DNA from: Cytidiella melzeri
Taxonomy: Eukaryota; Basidiomycota; Agaricomycetes; Polyporales; Irpicaceae
Assembly: GCA_022592445.1 (NCBI GenBank)
Contig: JABYQR010000164.1
Coordinates: forward strand, 33,681-97,680
Length of the DNA stretch: 64,000 bases
Direction of reading: 5' to 3'
Below are positions 10,232-22,606 of this stretch, in pieces. Each line of letters starts with the position of its first letter. Positions within the stretch are counted from its first letter, which is position 1. A model generated the notes under the pieces. That model was not told the DNA's origin, did no database searches, and saw only the letters and a list, made by a program, of their open reading frames with translations. A program made the position numbers and the translations under genes.

Positions 10232-12360
10232 TCACGACGACACAGCGCCAATCATGGCAACCTCGCGCTTCGTCTCCTCCAAGCGCTGTTCATCGAGTTG
10301 CCTCCGCGCCTGCTTCCCGTGCAGCCCAAGGATAGTGACGGACACAGCCAACGTGAGTGCGCCTTGAAACACGAGCGCACGGTGCATGTTGAATGGCGGG
10401 TTGGCGTTCGCGTCGGCGCGTAAGGCGTTTTCAACTGTGTGGTCATCAGTTACGAGCTCTCAAGAAGGCATGCCAATGAGTATACGCACCCAGAACGAAG
10501 AGCACGGTTAGGAGATTTCCGCTGCGCACAATGATCAGAAATAAAAATGGGGGTGCAGCGTGAAGCAGACTTACGCGGACCATAGAATTGCTGCGCTAGC
10601 ATCAGCGTTACGGGTAAGCTCGACTGCGAGCTCGAGTGCCGCGGGCAGTATAGGCAGCGACAGCCCACCAATTAATGCCATTATGGCGTACAGCGCACCC
10701 TCATCGTTTGCTTTCACTGAGGCGATGATACGTCAGCAGGTCATCAAAGCACAGATGGGTAACTGCTGACCTGCCCAGATCATGCTCAACCACAGGACAC
10801 CGAGAGTAGGGCAGAACAGTTTGCATGTCAATGCGAGGTGATGCGTTAGGACGCGGTCAAACAGGGGCGCTGTGATGCCCGCCATGAGTAGTCCAACAAG
10901 CAGCAGCGTCGCACCAAAGAACCCAGCTGTGTCGTTGGAGTACCCGTATGGCTCCTGTACGCGTAATCAGTCCAAACGCACTTGCACGTTAAACGGTACA
11001 AACGCACAAAGTCCTGTGATGTAAGAATGGAGAAGGAGTTGACGCTATAACTGAACGTCAGCAAAATTATATACAAGCGGAACAACTACTCACACTCCTG
11101 CGAAGATGCCAAAGTTGAGAGTGATAATGGTGAAATCTATGCGTTCCCTAATTGTCATGAATGTGTGGTTTGCCTTGGGCTCGCGGCCAATGAGGGCACG
11201 CATCAGAGACGCAACCGATGGATTACGCTGCGTCGCAGCGTATGCTTGATATTGCATCAGCATGTCGCCATAAAAATGACCATCAAAGCACTTACTAGGA
11301 GGAGTGGGAGGTGCTTCAGACATGAGCAGAGCACAGGGAGCGAGGACGGTGCTGATAATGCTTAGCAGCAGTATCTGATCATAACATTAGCTACTCAACT
11401 CTGTGTGAGAGCTTTCGACCTACTGAAGTCCTTGTAGTCCCCGGTAACGGAGAAATAAGCTGAGCAATGCCAGTGCCGAACGGATTCGCTACGCCTATGA
11501 GCATCGTGACGGTTGTACGACTTTTCAGCCCGAACCAGGTCTCGGAGTAGAAGGGGCCGATGACTTGGAACGCCGGCTGCGCGATACCGGAAAAGAGCTG
11601 CAAAGTGGCTAAGCAGACGCACAGTAAGTGTCAAACGGCAAGTACCTGTCCGAGCATGATAAGACCAAGCGTCCCGTTTGTCGAGATGCTCCGTGCCGTG
11701 CCTGCGTATCTTATCCAGGCAGACAGAACGACGAACGTCGAGGCGACATAGCACTGCACATAAGGTCAGGATAGTTCACTCTGTCGCTGCGGACGATGAG
11801 CACTTGCCGTTGTTCGGACGCCCCATCTCTTGCACATCAGCGTGAACGCGATGGACGCTGGAAGGAATATCAGATTCAGCACATTGCTAAACCAATTCAC
11901 TTGTCCCAGCGTGAGTCCAAACTCGCTCGCCGCTGTACGATAGCCATCAGCCTGAGCCACACCGCGTCGAGGATCGAGTGCTGGACTCACTGCTGTTTGC
12001 TATTGGGCCAAACCATACTTGTGGCATGCCTGCCACCATGTTCAACACAATCTGATACCGTTAATCACTCATCTAAGCCCGGCTGGTTTGTAGGACACTC
12101 ACGAGTGCCACGAGCCCAACGAAGCGTTTCTTGTAGAGCCGGTATGTGGTGGGGCCCGTGTGCGTGTCGTTGGCCGACGCTACAAACCTGTTGTACACCA
12201 CAGAGCCTGGCGAGTTGTGCTTGTCGTCCCTCGCATCCTTGAGGTCGTCGGTCATGGGAGTGGTCGACAGAGCAGCATGATTCTGTGTGACACCAACTCG
12301 ATACCGCGGAGTAGCCTGAGCTTGTGCCGTATGGTCCAACCACGGATTAGGAAGGAGCAT
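10232..12360 (-). CDS. Major facilitator superfamily transporter, FLVCR/DIRC2-like
   Basis: Twelve exons (12360-12103, 12051-11991, 11932-11808, 11753-11646, 11597-11424, 11374-11296, 11244-11094, 11044-11008, 10954-10771, 10716-10575, 10521-10490, 10434-10232) give 517 aa. About 12 hydrophobic segments are readable, for example VNWFSNVLNLIFLPASIAF, and FGATLLLVGLLMAGITAPL with the cytoplasmic loop FDRVLTHH. Between the halves lies the APPTPP linker typical of fungal FLVCR-like proteins. The C-terminal tail is a charged helix (KQARRQLDEQRLEETKR). Animal relatives move heme or choline; the fungal substrate is not known. It probably sits in the plasma or vacuolar membrane. The third intron is GC-AG (donor 11807). 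It is convergent with the dehydrogenase gene and divergent from the DUF6535 gene. Confidence 0.88.
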
Positions 12361-12614
12361 CTTTATGCTACATAGACTATCGGATCACTGGCTTGGTGTT
12401 CCGGGTTGAACCTAGCCCGTAAGTATACCTAATGTGGAACAAGGGCGCATCAGTAACGTCTCTCTCTCAGAAAGCAAAGTCTCCCACAATTATCGAACCC
12501 AACGCACGTCGACGATATCAACTTGCAATGGGCTAACGACCTCGGCTTCACGACAGCGTCCGATCATTTAACGCAATAATGCGCATCAGGATCAGAACAT
12601 TATCACCATGTTGA

Positions 12615-12622
12615 TATAAAAA
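12615..12622 (+). promoter_or_regulatory. TATA box of the DUF6535 gene
   Basis: TATAAAAA 112 bp upstream of the ATG at 12727, within the 366-bp divergent spacer shared with the MFS transporter. Confidence 0.45.
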
Positions 12623-12726
12623 AGAGGTTACCGGGCAATGCCTGTTGCCTGACAGTACTAGAGATGCGGTAGTTGGCACATTTGGTCTCAACAGCAGGCA
12701 TCACGACTGGTTCAACCACCGCAACG

Positions 12727-15507
12727 ATGGCCAATACTGCGACCCCCGTCGAAGAGCGAGCACTGCTTGCGCCAACGCCAACCCCTGCTTCGCCTCCACA
12801 GGATAAAGCTGAGCAAGCCAATGTACGTTGAAGCTTGACTTCTGGACTTGCAAAAATTTCAGCTTAAAGTCTTGCAACTGCAGCCTGGTCCACCTCCGAC
12901 AGTTCCCCTACAGCGACCGGCATCCCCAACTCCGGAACCTGCTCCGCCTGTTGCAGGCGACTCTTCCAGAGATCCCTCGACAGAACTTGGATCAGGATGG
13001 TCGGCAATGGCAAGGATTGTGCGGGAGGTAGACGAGCAAAAGGTTCAAGACTACAAAGAGGACATTGATACCATCTTAGTTTTTGTACGTCTCTGTTTGT
13101 CGTAGTTGTATGTGACCTTAACCTCCCTGCCTAGGCTGGTCTTTTCTCTGCTGTCATGACTGCCTTTCTTATAGAATCCTATCAGGCATTGATTCAAGAC
13201 CCTTCGGATGTCATGATTGCTCTCATGCAGCAGATGGTCATGCAGACCCAATCCTACACCTTCAACTCCGGTTTCCTTAACTCTACCACACCACTCAATC
13301 TCCAGCGCCCTCCTTTCACACCGACGATCAACGCCGTACGAGTCAATGTGCTGTGGTTCGCGAGTCTAGTTCTAAGTTTGATCAGCGCATCATTCGGCAT
13401 CCTCGTGAAACAATGGCTTCGAGAGTACCTTGCTGGAGAGTACACATCTCCGCAGGCCCGCCTTCGAGTGAGGCACTTTCGCAATCCAGGTCTTTCGGAC
13501 TGGAAAGTCTTTGAGATTGCGGGTATTCTCCCACTTTTGCTGCAACTTTCGCTCGCTCTGTTCCTTGTGGGTCTCTGCTTCTTTACAGCAGAAGTCCATA
13601 ACTCCGTTGGGCACACTACACTCCCTCTCGTGGCAGGATGGGCGTTTCTATTGATTGCTGCATCCGTTGCACCGGTTCTTTCGCCGCGCTGTCCGTACAA
13701 GACAACACTCCTAAAGTCGATCATGAGAGAACTGCGCAAAACGCTCTACAAGAGCATATCGAGCTTCCGCCGGTTGCTCCGTATCTCCAGTGATGTCCAA
13801 CTGCATTTACCACGCAAGTGGACATACAAGATGCTCGCGTTCGACGAAGAGCAAGCTGCGCTGGATGAAAAGGACGACATGAACATCCTCATTTCTGTCG
13901 ACTCCATTCAATCAGATGAACAACTGCTCAACGTTATGTGGGATGCCTTACAGCAGACCCACCCCGATCCCAGAGATTCGGTTGACTTCCTGCTCAAGAT
14001 ACTTGGTCACAGGCTTCAACGCGACGTTGGAGCTAACTCGAGTTTCCTCCTCGACCTACGTCGTGTAGCCAAGCCGACGGTGGCGGCTGTGATGGGTTTT
14101 GCCACTGAAATTCTCGGACGCGAGCTCACTCAGCAGTCTCCGTCGAGTCGCCTCAGAGTGATCGAGTGGACTCCATGGATGAAAGACTGCATATACCTGC
14201 TTCTCTCGCGTGCAGACACTCCTCCGACTGACCGAACAAGTTACATACTATCGCTATGTCTCACCGGTAATCGACACAAGCCTGTGGCCGACTTCATCCA
14301 ATCGAGGGTCAGCGATGTTGAATTCCTCCCTCATATCTTACAGAGGCTACAAGGCTCATTCAGATACCTGAGAGGTGACAATGTGCTTCCTGCGCTGCAA
14401 AGCCTGTTCCAAGCGTATTTCTGTCACAAGCACAACATCCTGCACATTCGCTTCATCAATTTTATCCGTGATCACGTCGAAATCCCTCCAGCCTATCTGC
14501 GGCAGCTTGTAGACCTGCTCATTGACTGCTTCACCACTCAGTTTAATCCGGATAGGTCGTGGTACCCATGGTTCACCGAAGTCATGGACCTCTTTCTGGA
14601 ACTCTCGTCCAGTGCCAGTGCGAGCGGTCGGGACGCCGTCGTCCAGCTCGTGCGATCGATCTTGTTGCAGCAGAGGTCTGCGGCGATTTGGTGCCGCTAT
14701 CCTGTTGGTCTCAACTGGAGGACTCCTCCTCGCGTGCGTGAGGCAGCCCAGGAGTTCTTCTTCGAAGCGGTTTTGTCTTCTGAATTGGCAGGTAAGGCCA
14801 AGCACGCACCACCCTCCAAAAGCTTGTCATACTCACACGGCCATGCATCCACAGAACGCCGCACCATTCTACGCATATTCGACGGGAAGGCAAACTGGCA
14901 GTGGCGTCAGCACCCAGAAGCAAAGGACAACAGCTGGGAACGGTCGTTCAGGATGGATCCCCTCGCAACTTGTCATCTCCAGCTGCGGTTACTGAAAAGG
15001 TTCAAAGAGCGAGACGAGATATTCGCCGACTACGCTGACATCCTCACTCGCATCTGGTACGCTCTCTACGAAGGTCTGCGGATCGTTTCGAAACGAGCAT
15101 ACGCTGGGCATGCAGACCTGGCAAAGAGCTGTCTCGTGCTGATTAATCAGATCGAGCCGTGTGACGTCGACGAGTACGACGCTCAGGCGTTCGAGGCCTG
15201 GGCCAAATCGTTCAATCCCAAGGGGTCGTTCATCACCGACGAGCTCATCAGTTGTTTGGTGCTGTTTCTGCCATTCGAGGATGCGACATTCTGTACGCGC
15301 GTACGACGTTGGCGTCTTATCAATCCTCCTGCAGCATCGCCGGTATCATCTCACCCTATCAGACCTGCTCTCTCTGAGTCGTCTACAAGCAGCGCTTCAC
15401 CGCCGGTAGTCCGAGGTGACAGCAGTGAAAGCGACTCTCCAATCAGACCCAAGATTGTCGATCCTTCGGGCAACTCAGCGGAGTCGCCTGGAACGCGCAG
15501 GTCTTAG
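12727..15507 (+). CDS. DUF6535 domain membrane protein
   Basis: Four exons: 12727-12822, 12863-13084, 13135-14791 and 14855-15507 (875 aa). A proline-rich cytosolic start is followed by the DUF6535 domain (about residues 70-250). This contains AGLFSAVMTAFLIESYQAL (TM1), VNVLWFASLVLSLISASFG (TM2), the KQWLREY motif, and a hairpin of two more membrane segments (LPLLLQLSLALFLVGLCFF, LVAGWAFLLIAASVAPVLS). The C-terminal ~600 residues are soluble and helical. The family is large and nearly confined to Agaricomycetes, with unknown function. The 63-nt intron 14792-14854 is divisible by three and stop-free, so it can be retained without a frameshift. The first intron, 40 nt, is very short. Confidence 0.87.
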
Positions 15508-15792
15508 GCTGGATGACTCATCTGAAGAGCTCCTTATGTGAACGGTCTTCAGATAGCTAGTGTTGATTTGAGGTGCGAGGATTGATGCAATTGTCTTAGC
15601 ATTAAGAGAGAATAATGGATACTGTACTCGAGTATATGAAACGGCTCGCGCATATAAACAATCAAGTACGATATCTAGTGATAAATAAGGCGGTAGGTGA
15701 ACGAGTGGAAGTTGGTATACGAAGCTAAAGACAAGCTGAGGAACAAAGGCATAGATGTATGAGAAAGATTGACCCATATTACCAGAGATGAT

Positions 15793-18439
15793 TTAGAGAT
15801 AGACATAGCAAGCGACACCCTCGTTGTTCCAGCCTACATTCAACAAGGACTCCTTCTCGTTGACGTTGGTGGTGAACAGATAGGCATTGGTACGGGGGTT
15901 GAAGATGCGATAGAGCGGAAACGTGCCAGTCTGTTGCGTAGCGTGGACGAAGCCGACGAGACCGTGTGCAGGGCCCCCAACATCCGCCTTGGCGCGCTCC
16001 TCTGGGTCGATGGTGTACAAAGGCTTGTTGCCCTTGTGGATGCGATACAGCGGAACGGTGTTCTCAGCCTGCTCGGGAAGGATGTGGCAAGCGAGGGTCT
16101 CGTAGTTGTAACCGTAAGAGCGGACAGCGCTGTCGACCTCGGCGGACTTGGTGGTGTAGAAGTGTATCCCTGTCTTGGAAGAGAAAAGGCGGTGGAGGGG
16201 AACTTTGTCGACGAGCAGCGAAGGGGCCTCCAGCTCGATGACTGCCTGCGGAACGACGGCTAAGATCCTTGCACGGGTTACGTCGTCGAAGAGATTGATG
16301 ACGGACTCGACGCGTGTGGTGCGTGTGAGAGACCAGTTAGCACGGTCCTCGAGGCTGGCTTTCCACTCGGAGGTGGAGCCGCTGGGTTGCACGATGCCGC
16401 CCTGCAATGGTATATCTCAGTCGTGAATTGAATGTGAAAGAAATAATGTTGTACGTACCACCGTCTCGAGAAGATCAGTCTCGTCCGTGGAGACCGCAGC
16501 TGCACATTCCGGGCAGGGGCATTCGCTAAACCTGTCAGCGGCAGACGTCTGACTCAGCGCGAGCCTCATCTCCTCTACCAGTGTATCCTGTGTTTCCTGA
16601 GGGCGGAGGTGTATGGTCAGCATTATACGAAAGAGGGATGAGTTTAGAGTAGGTAACCGACCGTTTCAGTAAGAGCCCTGCCGAAGGTGGTGTGCTTCAT
16701 GCCGCCTAACTCGACTGAAGTGACATAGACATGACCATACTGATGGAAGACTTTGCCAAGTTCCTCAGAGCGTTTCGCAGCGTTCTCGACGGCAAGAGCG
16801 TTCTGGATTGCGCTCGCGAAGTCGGGATGGGGCGCGACTTCACCTTGAAGGGCAAGCTCGCACTTCGAGTACACCGAGCGCCCAGTGACTGAGGTGATTT
16901 GAGACTCTTCGGTGTGGGTTGTCTTGACATCGTCGGTAGCCCAAGGATGTTCGACACTGAGACACGACTCAGCCCAGCCACTCTGAGTATAGGAGGTCGT
17001 CCGGGTAGAAGAGGTAACGAGGATCTCTTGATACTCGCTGTCGGCGTCCTTGAGTTCAAGTTGGACATTGGGAAGAGCGACTTGGGCAACGACCGGGTAA
17101 GCAGTCTTGATTGGACCGTTTACATCGCTGATATCAAGACCACAGCCGAGTCCACTCTGCGTGACCTATTGTGATGCGGTAAGCACAAAGGTAGTGAGGG
17201 TGTTTAGTAGTCCACTTACCAATAGGTCCTTCTCATCATCTGATAGTGCTGTCGGATCTTCTACTTCTGGCTCCTCTGGTGCTGTAGGTGGCTCATCCAC
17301 AGCAGTGGCAGTGGGCGGCTCATATGCAGCAGTAGCAACGGGCTCAGGCTCTTCGATCACAGCAGTAGCGACGGGCTCAGGCTGTTCAATGACAGCAGTA
17401 GCGATAGGCGTCGGTTCATATTCAGCAGGAACGACAGGGGCAACTGCGATCAACTGACAGTCTTCACATGGCTACAAGACATGCATCAGCTCTCTACAAA
17501 TCAATAGCAGTGATATAGACTCACGCAGAAAGGCACAGTAGCCGCAACATCCTGAGGAGTTTCAGCTGCAACCACTGGAGCCTGAACCTCAGGCTCGACA
17601 ACGACTGCTGGCTCAGGGAGGAGCTCACGACCAGAGGGCACCTCGAGAACGGGGTCTGGGAGAATAGGAAGAACTTCTTGGACAGGAGCTACCACGACTG
17701 ATGGGGTGGCTGGTACTTGGGCATGATAGAAATGCTGCGAACGTGTCAGAGCCTGAGACGATGAGGGTTGAATAGTAAGAACATGCATACGTGGTGATGC
17801 TTGAAGCTCGGTGTGCTCGGGATATCCTTCAAAGTCTTTGTATCGCTGCCGTCAGATTCGGCGCTGCTGAGTGTGACTGGCGGAATCTCTTCGACTGCCT
17901 TCACTGCGTGTAAATGAACACGAGGGACATGGACAGTCGCGACATGACGAGCTACGGGAGTCGCGATGACATTGGGGTTCCCTTGAGGAGGAAGTTGCGT
18001 CGGGACAGCATGAACGCGCGGGTTGCGGACCTATTATACTTGTTCAGTTCAGCCTGTCAACAAAACGCTAAGGCAGCTTACATGGGCGTGATGAGTGACA
18101 ACAGGCTTCGCTGGGACTTCGGTGTTGTCTGCACCGACGACCAGGATTTCCTGTATGAGGGACATCAGGGATGATCTCAATTCGCTAATTTCTAAGCTGA
18201 AGCACCTGAAGAGCGTCCGTCCATTGAGTGTTTGCCTCAGAAGCGTTCAAGAAAGGCTGCCCGGTGACGGTGTAGAACTTGTCGCCAGGTTGAATGACTT
18301 GATCCTCCAGCAAAGCTTTTCTGAGGTCAGCCACGCTTCCTTTGATGTTAACGCAGCTCTTAGTCTTAGTCCTAGAGGCCGGTGGCGCGAAGGGGCTGGG
18401 CTGCCTGACGATGTTGAGTGCGACCATGTGGTGAGACAT
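15793..18439 (-). CDS. MACPF (perforin-like) protein with C-terminal DUF5648 repeats
   Basis: Eight exons (18439-18206, 18150-18082, 18030-17791, 17734-17525, 17471-17220, 17165-16662, 16596-16459, 16401-15793) give 751 aa. Residues 1-78 form a small domain shared with the neighbouring divergent gene (SVADLRKALLEDQVIQPGDKF). A Pro/Val/Glu-rich linker contains near-repeats (PEPVATAVIE). About residues 336-610 look like MACPF: the LGCGLDISDVNG opening, the YGHVYVTSVELGG block matching the perforin signature, and the terminal GGI...W...W...I pattern (SEWKASLEDRANWSLTRT). Residues about 616-751 are DUF5648-type repeats (VPLHRLFSSKTGIHFYTT). MACPF proteins oligomerise into membrane pores; the target is unknown. 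There is no signal peptide. A TATA-like TATAAAAAGG lies about 110 bp upstream at 18544-18553. Confidence 0.85.
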
Positions 18440-19816
18440 TGTTGAGAGGGTGAGTTGAAGCGAGATGTGAGTGGATGAGCGAGATATGAATGGGATGAGT
18501 GTAAGTAGCTGGGGATTCTGGATGACCTGACGGAGTGCGCTCACCTTTTTATACTACTTGTCGCTGGCAGCGTAGTGCTGAATACGCGCCAAAAGCAAAG
18601 CACGTCCAGAGCTGCTGCAACGGAGTGATCATGATGCCGAGAGCATTACACGTACGACGTGCTGTCAATTTGTTTTGGTATGCACGGTGCGTTGAAAGGT
18701 CCAGAGTGGTAACTCAGTCATACCACAATCAAGGCGAAAATTGTGCCTTCATCCGAGTCATTCCTGCCTGCCTCGCACACAGGCATTGAATCGACTGCAG
18801 ATGAAACATGCTTTGTAGACCTTACACTGCATCTCCATACAGTGCATAGGTAGAATGGTTTAGACATAACGGCTGTAACTTGAAAGCGTCAGAAACGCAT
18901 GCGACCATTTGTTACGCAAGCAATTGTCGTACCTTCTTAGGTAGAAATTGTGTCTTGCAACTCGAAGGAATCGAGTCTGATTTCGACTCACGATTTGGCG
19001 GAGCTGAACGTTCAACGTCAACGTCCAACTCCTCCGATCAATTGATGTACCTGCAGGCCTGACTCCTTTAGCCGTCCGAGCCACCAATGTCACGTAACTT
19101 CCACCACCACTAGTTATGGCCACTCTCTTGTGAAATCTGACCAAGCTTTGCTACAGTGTGTCAATATTTTGTGAGTATCAGATAACCTGCCTTTAGTCAC
19201 TCATCTACTAGTGTGCTGGCCTACCGGTGTAGTGTCCCATTCAGCAGCTCAGGAATGCCACCCGTCAAGCTTTCAAGTGCTTCGCAGGGTCATCCAGGAG
19301 CACGAAGTCGTTTTGGGTATGAGCATGCTTAGCAGGCTCAGTGATTCGCGACGTCCGGTGTGAGGTACACTCCGGAGCGGCCCCCTACATCCACTGGGGT
19401 TGAGACGGAATGTAGTAAGCATAACGTGTATCCTCAAACATGGAACGTAACGGTGCACAGGCCCCTTGAATTGACAGTCGAGCGAGAATGATACACGCAT
19501 GGTATGGGCATAGCGACTCATGCTCGCAGGGACAACCTCGAATTCAACGATGCAGGTCCAGAACTCATCAATATTGCTGAGCTGTCATTTCTCGCGTACA
19601 GTACGCCCACCCGTGCCACGACAATCGAGGTACGTTCCAGACTCACCATACTTCGAAGCGAGTTCGTGTCCGTGGAATGACTACAGCAAGAAGAACTGTT
19701 CCACGTCGGCGTTCAGGTACTGGTGCTCGTTCAGGTAGGCCTTATATACTCTGTCGAGTTGGACATATTTCGCATACCTCCCACTCTACTCATCACACTT
19801 CATAATTCCCAACACC
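18440..19816. promoter_or_regulatory. Shared divergent region of the two DUF5648 paralogues
   Basis: 1.4 kb between two head-to-head paralogues. A TATA-like box for the minus gene is at 18544-18553, and one for the plus gene (TTATATA) at 19742-19748. No gene was found between them. No obvious mirror symmetry was noticed, so the duplication is probably old. Confidence 0.5.
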
Positions 19817-22606
19817 ATGACCTCTGCATTCTCCCCTCTCAACGTCGTCGCTCCTTCCGGTACCAAGTCTAGGGCCTTCGCTCCTTTGGATGCTTCTCTC
19901 GCCGACCTTAGGAAAATCCTCCTCGAAGACGGTATCATCCAGCCCGATGTCAAATTTGAACTCGATGGTGTAGTAATCGGACGAACCGCAGAAGTCCACA
20001 CAAAGTGGACGGATGTACTCAGAGTTTGTACCACAGTCATCCTTCACTATACTTTTACACTCACTGACGTTGCATGGTTCAGGAAATCCATGTTTGTGTC
20101 GCCTTTGATATCTCTGACAAACAAGCAGCTAGTACCCCTCGCCCCACCGTACGTATACCATATGGGCCAGCATCCTCAGCCATACTAATAACGCGCCCGT
20201 TGACAGAATGCAAAGGATGCGCAGCGCTCTCGATCTTACCCTAGCCCAGCACGTACGCCTTCTCCAGGAAATAATCCGGGCGAATTGCTCATGCCCAAAG
20301 CTGCGAATATGTGCGGCGAGTCTCAGAACGTCGATGACGAGCCGTGTTCGAACGAGCCTCAGGCCTGTAACTCGACCAATACGTGCGAAGGAAACATGGA
20401 GAATTCCAAATCCTACGGAAATGGTAGCGAGTGTTCGGTTAGTGTCTCGTATGCTAACAAAGAGGCTGTAGACTAAATGCCTAATAATAGTCACCTACCG
20501 CTACCCATGTACCGCGTGCCGGAGACGAATGTAGCCCGGTGAATCTGGAGGATACATGTGCTCCACTCACAGAATCAGATGGATGCCACAACGGACAGCC
20601 AGTGTCGAGTGCTCCTTGGGCGGGGAACGCTGTTGATGGCGAGCCATCCGCGTGTGACGTTCGGGATGAGCACCCCAGCCGCTTTCCAGAGGATGGTCAG
20701 AACTACGATGAAAGACGTCCGCAGAACGGGCAGGGTTATGGCGGAAGATATCCTCAGAACGAGCGGAACTATGACGGTGGATGTTCGGAGAGCGGTCGGG
20801 ACTGCGACGAGCGATATCCGGAGACAGATCCAGCTGCCGAATATGGCGATGATTGTCAAGCAAACGGGAAGTCCAACAAAGAAGAATCAGTATGTCTCTC
20901 ATTGTTGCTCATGCCTTGAAAAGCTGCTTATGCTACACGCAGGATTTCGATGGCTACAATGGACTCCCTGCCACTCCCAAAGTTCCCTACAAACCCAATA
21001 TGCGCCCTCTGCGGCTGAGTACAGACGGGTCTCTTGCTCAAGGAGAGGCCGTTCAAGATAGGACTGCTACTGTACGCAACCTCCTCTTTTTGCCCTGACA
21101 TCTCAGCTAACAGCGCAATGTCAGACCCGCTCTGGTGGGTTTAACCGTGTCTCGATGCCAAACGGCCTTTTCGGTCAACGATCTCCGCCTAAAAGTGCTT
21201 CGCAATCGGAATTCAAGCCCTCCGATGTTGCTTCTGAGCGGGTCAATGGATCCTCACAGACCAACAGCGTCGGGTTGCGTGGATATCGCAGTATCTCTGA
21301 CCTGAAGGAGTATGACGAAAAGGACAGTAACTCATCCGCCCAGTTTGGGCTCCGTGGCAAAGCACATACTGGTGCCGTCGACGCGCAGGACTCGAAGAAG
21401 CAAGGGCTCTTTGGCCGTCTCGCTGTGAGTGTCATGCAGTCATCGATGTTTCACATTTCCCGCTCACCCGGTTCATGAAGCAGCGACCACGCTCTGATTC
21501 TACCTTTGGCCTGGGCTTGCCCAGCCTGAGTCTAGGCGCATCTCTGAAAACAGGTTCATCGTTGCAGGCTGGAGTCAATATTCCTTTGACAAACACTGGC
21601 GAGGGTATAAGCGCGAACATTTCGGCAGCAACATCTGCCCTGAGTCAACTCGATGAACGACATCAGAGGGTGGACCTTGATATTGCAGACGCAGTCCAGG
21701 TCATCATGCAAGCAGTGAGTAATAGGTAGTGATACTCTTGAGTCTAGTTACTGACGCATCTCTCAGCACTGCATTGACAATGCTCGTTTCGCTGCGTTGT
21801 TCAAAGGAATTGACATCGGAGTGGACTTGTTCACAGGGTTGGGCATTGGAGCGAACTTGTTACAAGGAACGGATATTGCTTCCGAGGAGGTGCTCTCGAA
21901 GCCTTGTGGTGCCCCAGAGTCCATTTGCAGCGAGAAGAGCCAGCCGGTAAGTCGTTTGCTTGCAATTCCCAAGAGTTTCTGCTCATTCGACGAGCTGTAG
22001 ATCGCAGGAAGCGCACACATTCAGGACTCCCGTTGTCCTTCTGTCGCTAGCAGTAACAAGTGCAACACTACGAATCTTTCCATTGCTGAGTCCGACTGCG
22101 ATGACAACGAGAGTGTGGCCGACAGCGTTTGTACTACGCAGGAGAGCGCTTTGCCTTACGTCAACACCACCGCCGATAGCGCATTAGCGAAGGTCCCGTT
22201 GTACAGACTCTACTCTTCTTCCGCACCAGACCATTTCTATACCACCAACGCTGCCGAGCGGGACGCCTGCACCAACTACGGGTACACCCTCGAATCCACC
22301 GCCGCCCAGGTCCTTGCTTCGCCCGACGATTCCAGCATCCCCTTCTTCCGCATCTATCGCAACAAGGAACACTTCTACACGACTGACGCCGCGGAGAAGG
22401 ATCGTACCGTTGGGCCTAAAGTACGTCACGAGGGTATCGTGGGTTATGTGTATGCGCAGCGTCAGAACGGCACCATCCCGCTTTACAGGCTGTACCACCC
22501 TGCCACGGATGACCATTTCTATACGACCAGTGCACCGGAGAAGGAGACGTGCATCAAGGGGGGTGAGTGGAAGGATGAGGGTATTGCTTGCTATGTTTAT
22601 GCTTGA
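19817..22606 (+). CDS. DUF5648-repeat protein, paralogue of the MACPF gene with a different central region
   Basis: Nine exons: 19817-20023, 20083-20148, 20207-20437, 20491-20889, 20943-21071, 21125-21424, 21481-21714, 21767-21946 and 22001-22606 (783 aa). The first 69 residues match the start of the divergent neighbour (SLADLRKILLEDGIIQPDVKF, HTKWTDVLR). The last ~140 residues are the same DUF5648-type repeats (VPLYRLYSSSAPDHFYTTNA, IPFFRIYRNKEHFYTTDA, IPLYRLYHPATDDHFYTT). Between them there is no MACPF. Instead there is a Cys/Asn/Asp-rich region with degenerate repeats (YDERRPQNGQGYGGRYPQNE) and a glycine-rich hydrophobic part (GIDIGVDLFTGLGIGANLLQ). No signal peptide is visible. The function is unknown; the repeats may bind carbohydrate or protein. 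The acceptor of exon 7 is AAG-CAG, an NAGNAG pair. Confidence 0.83.
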
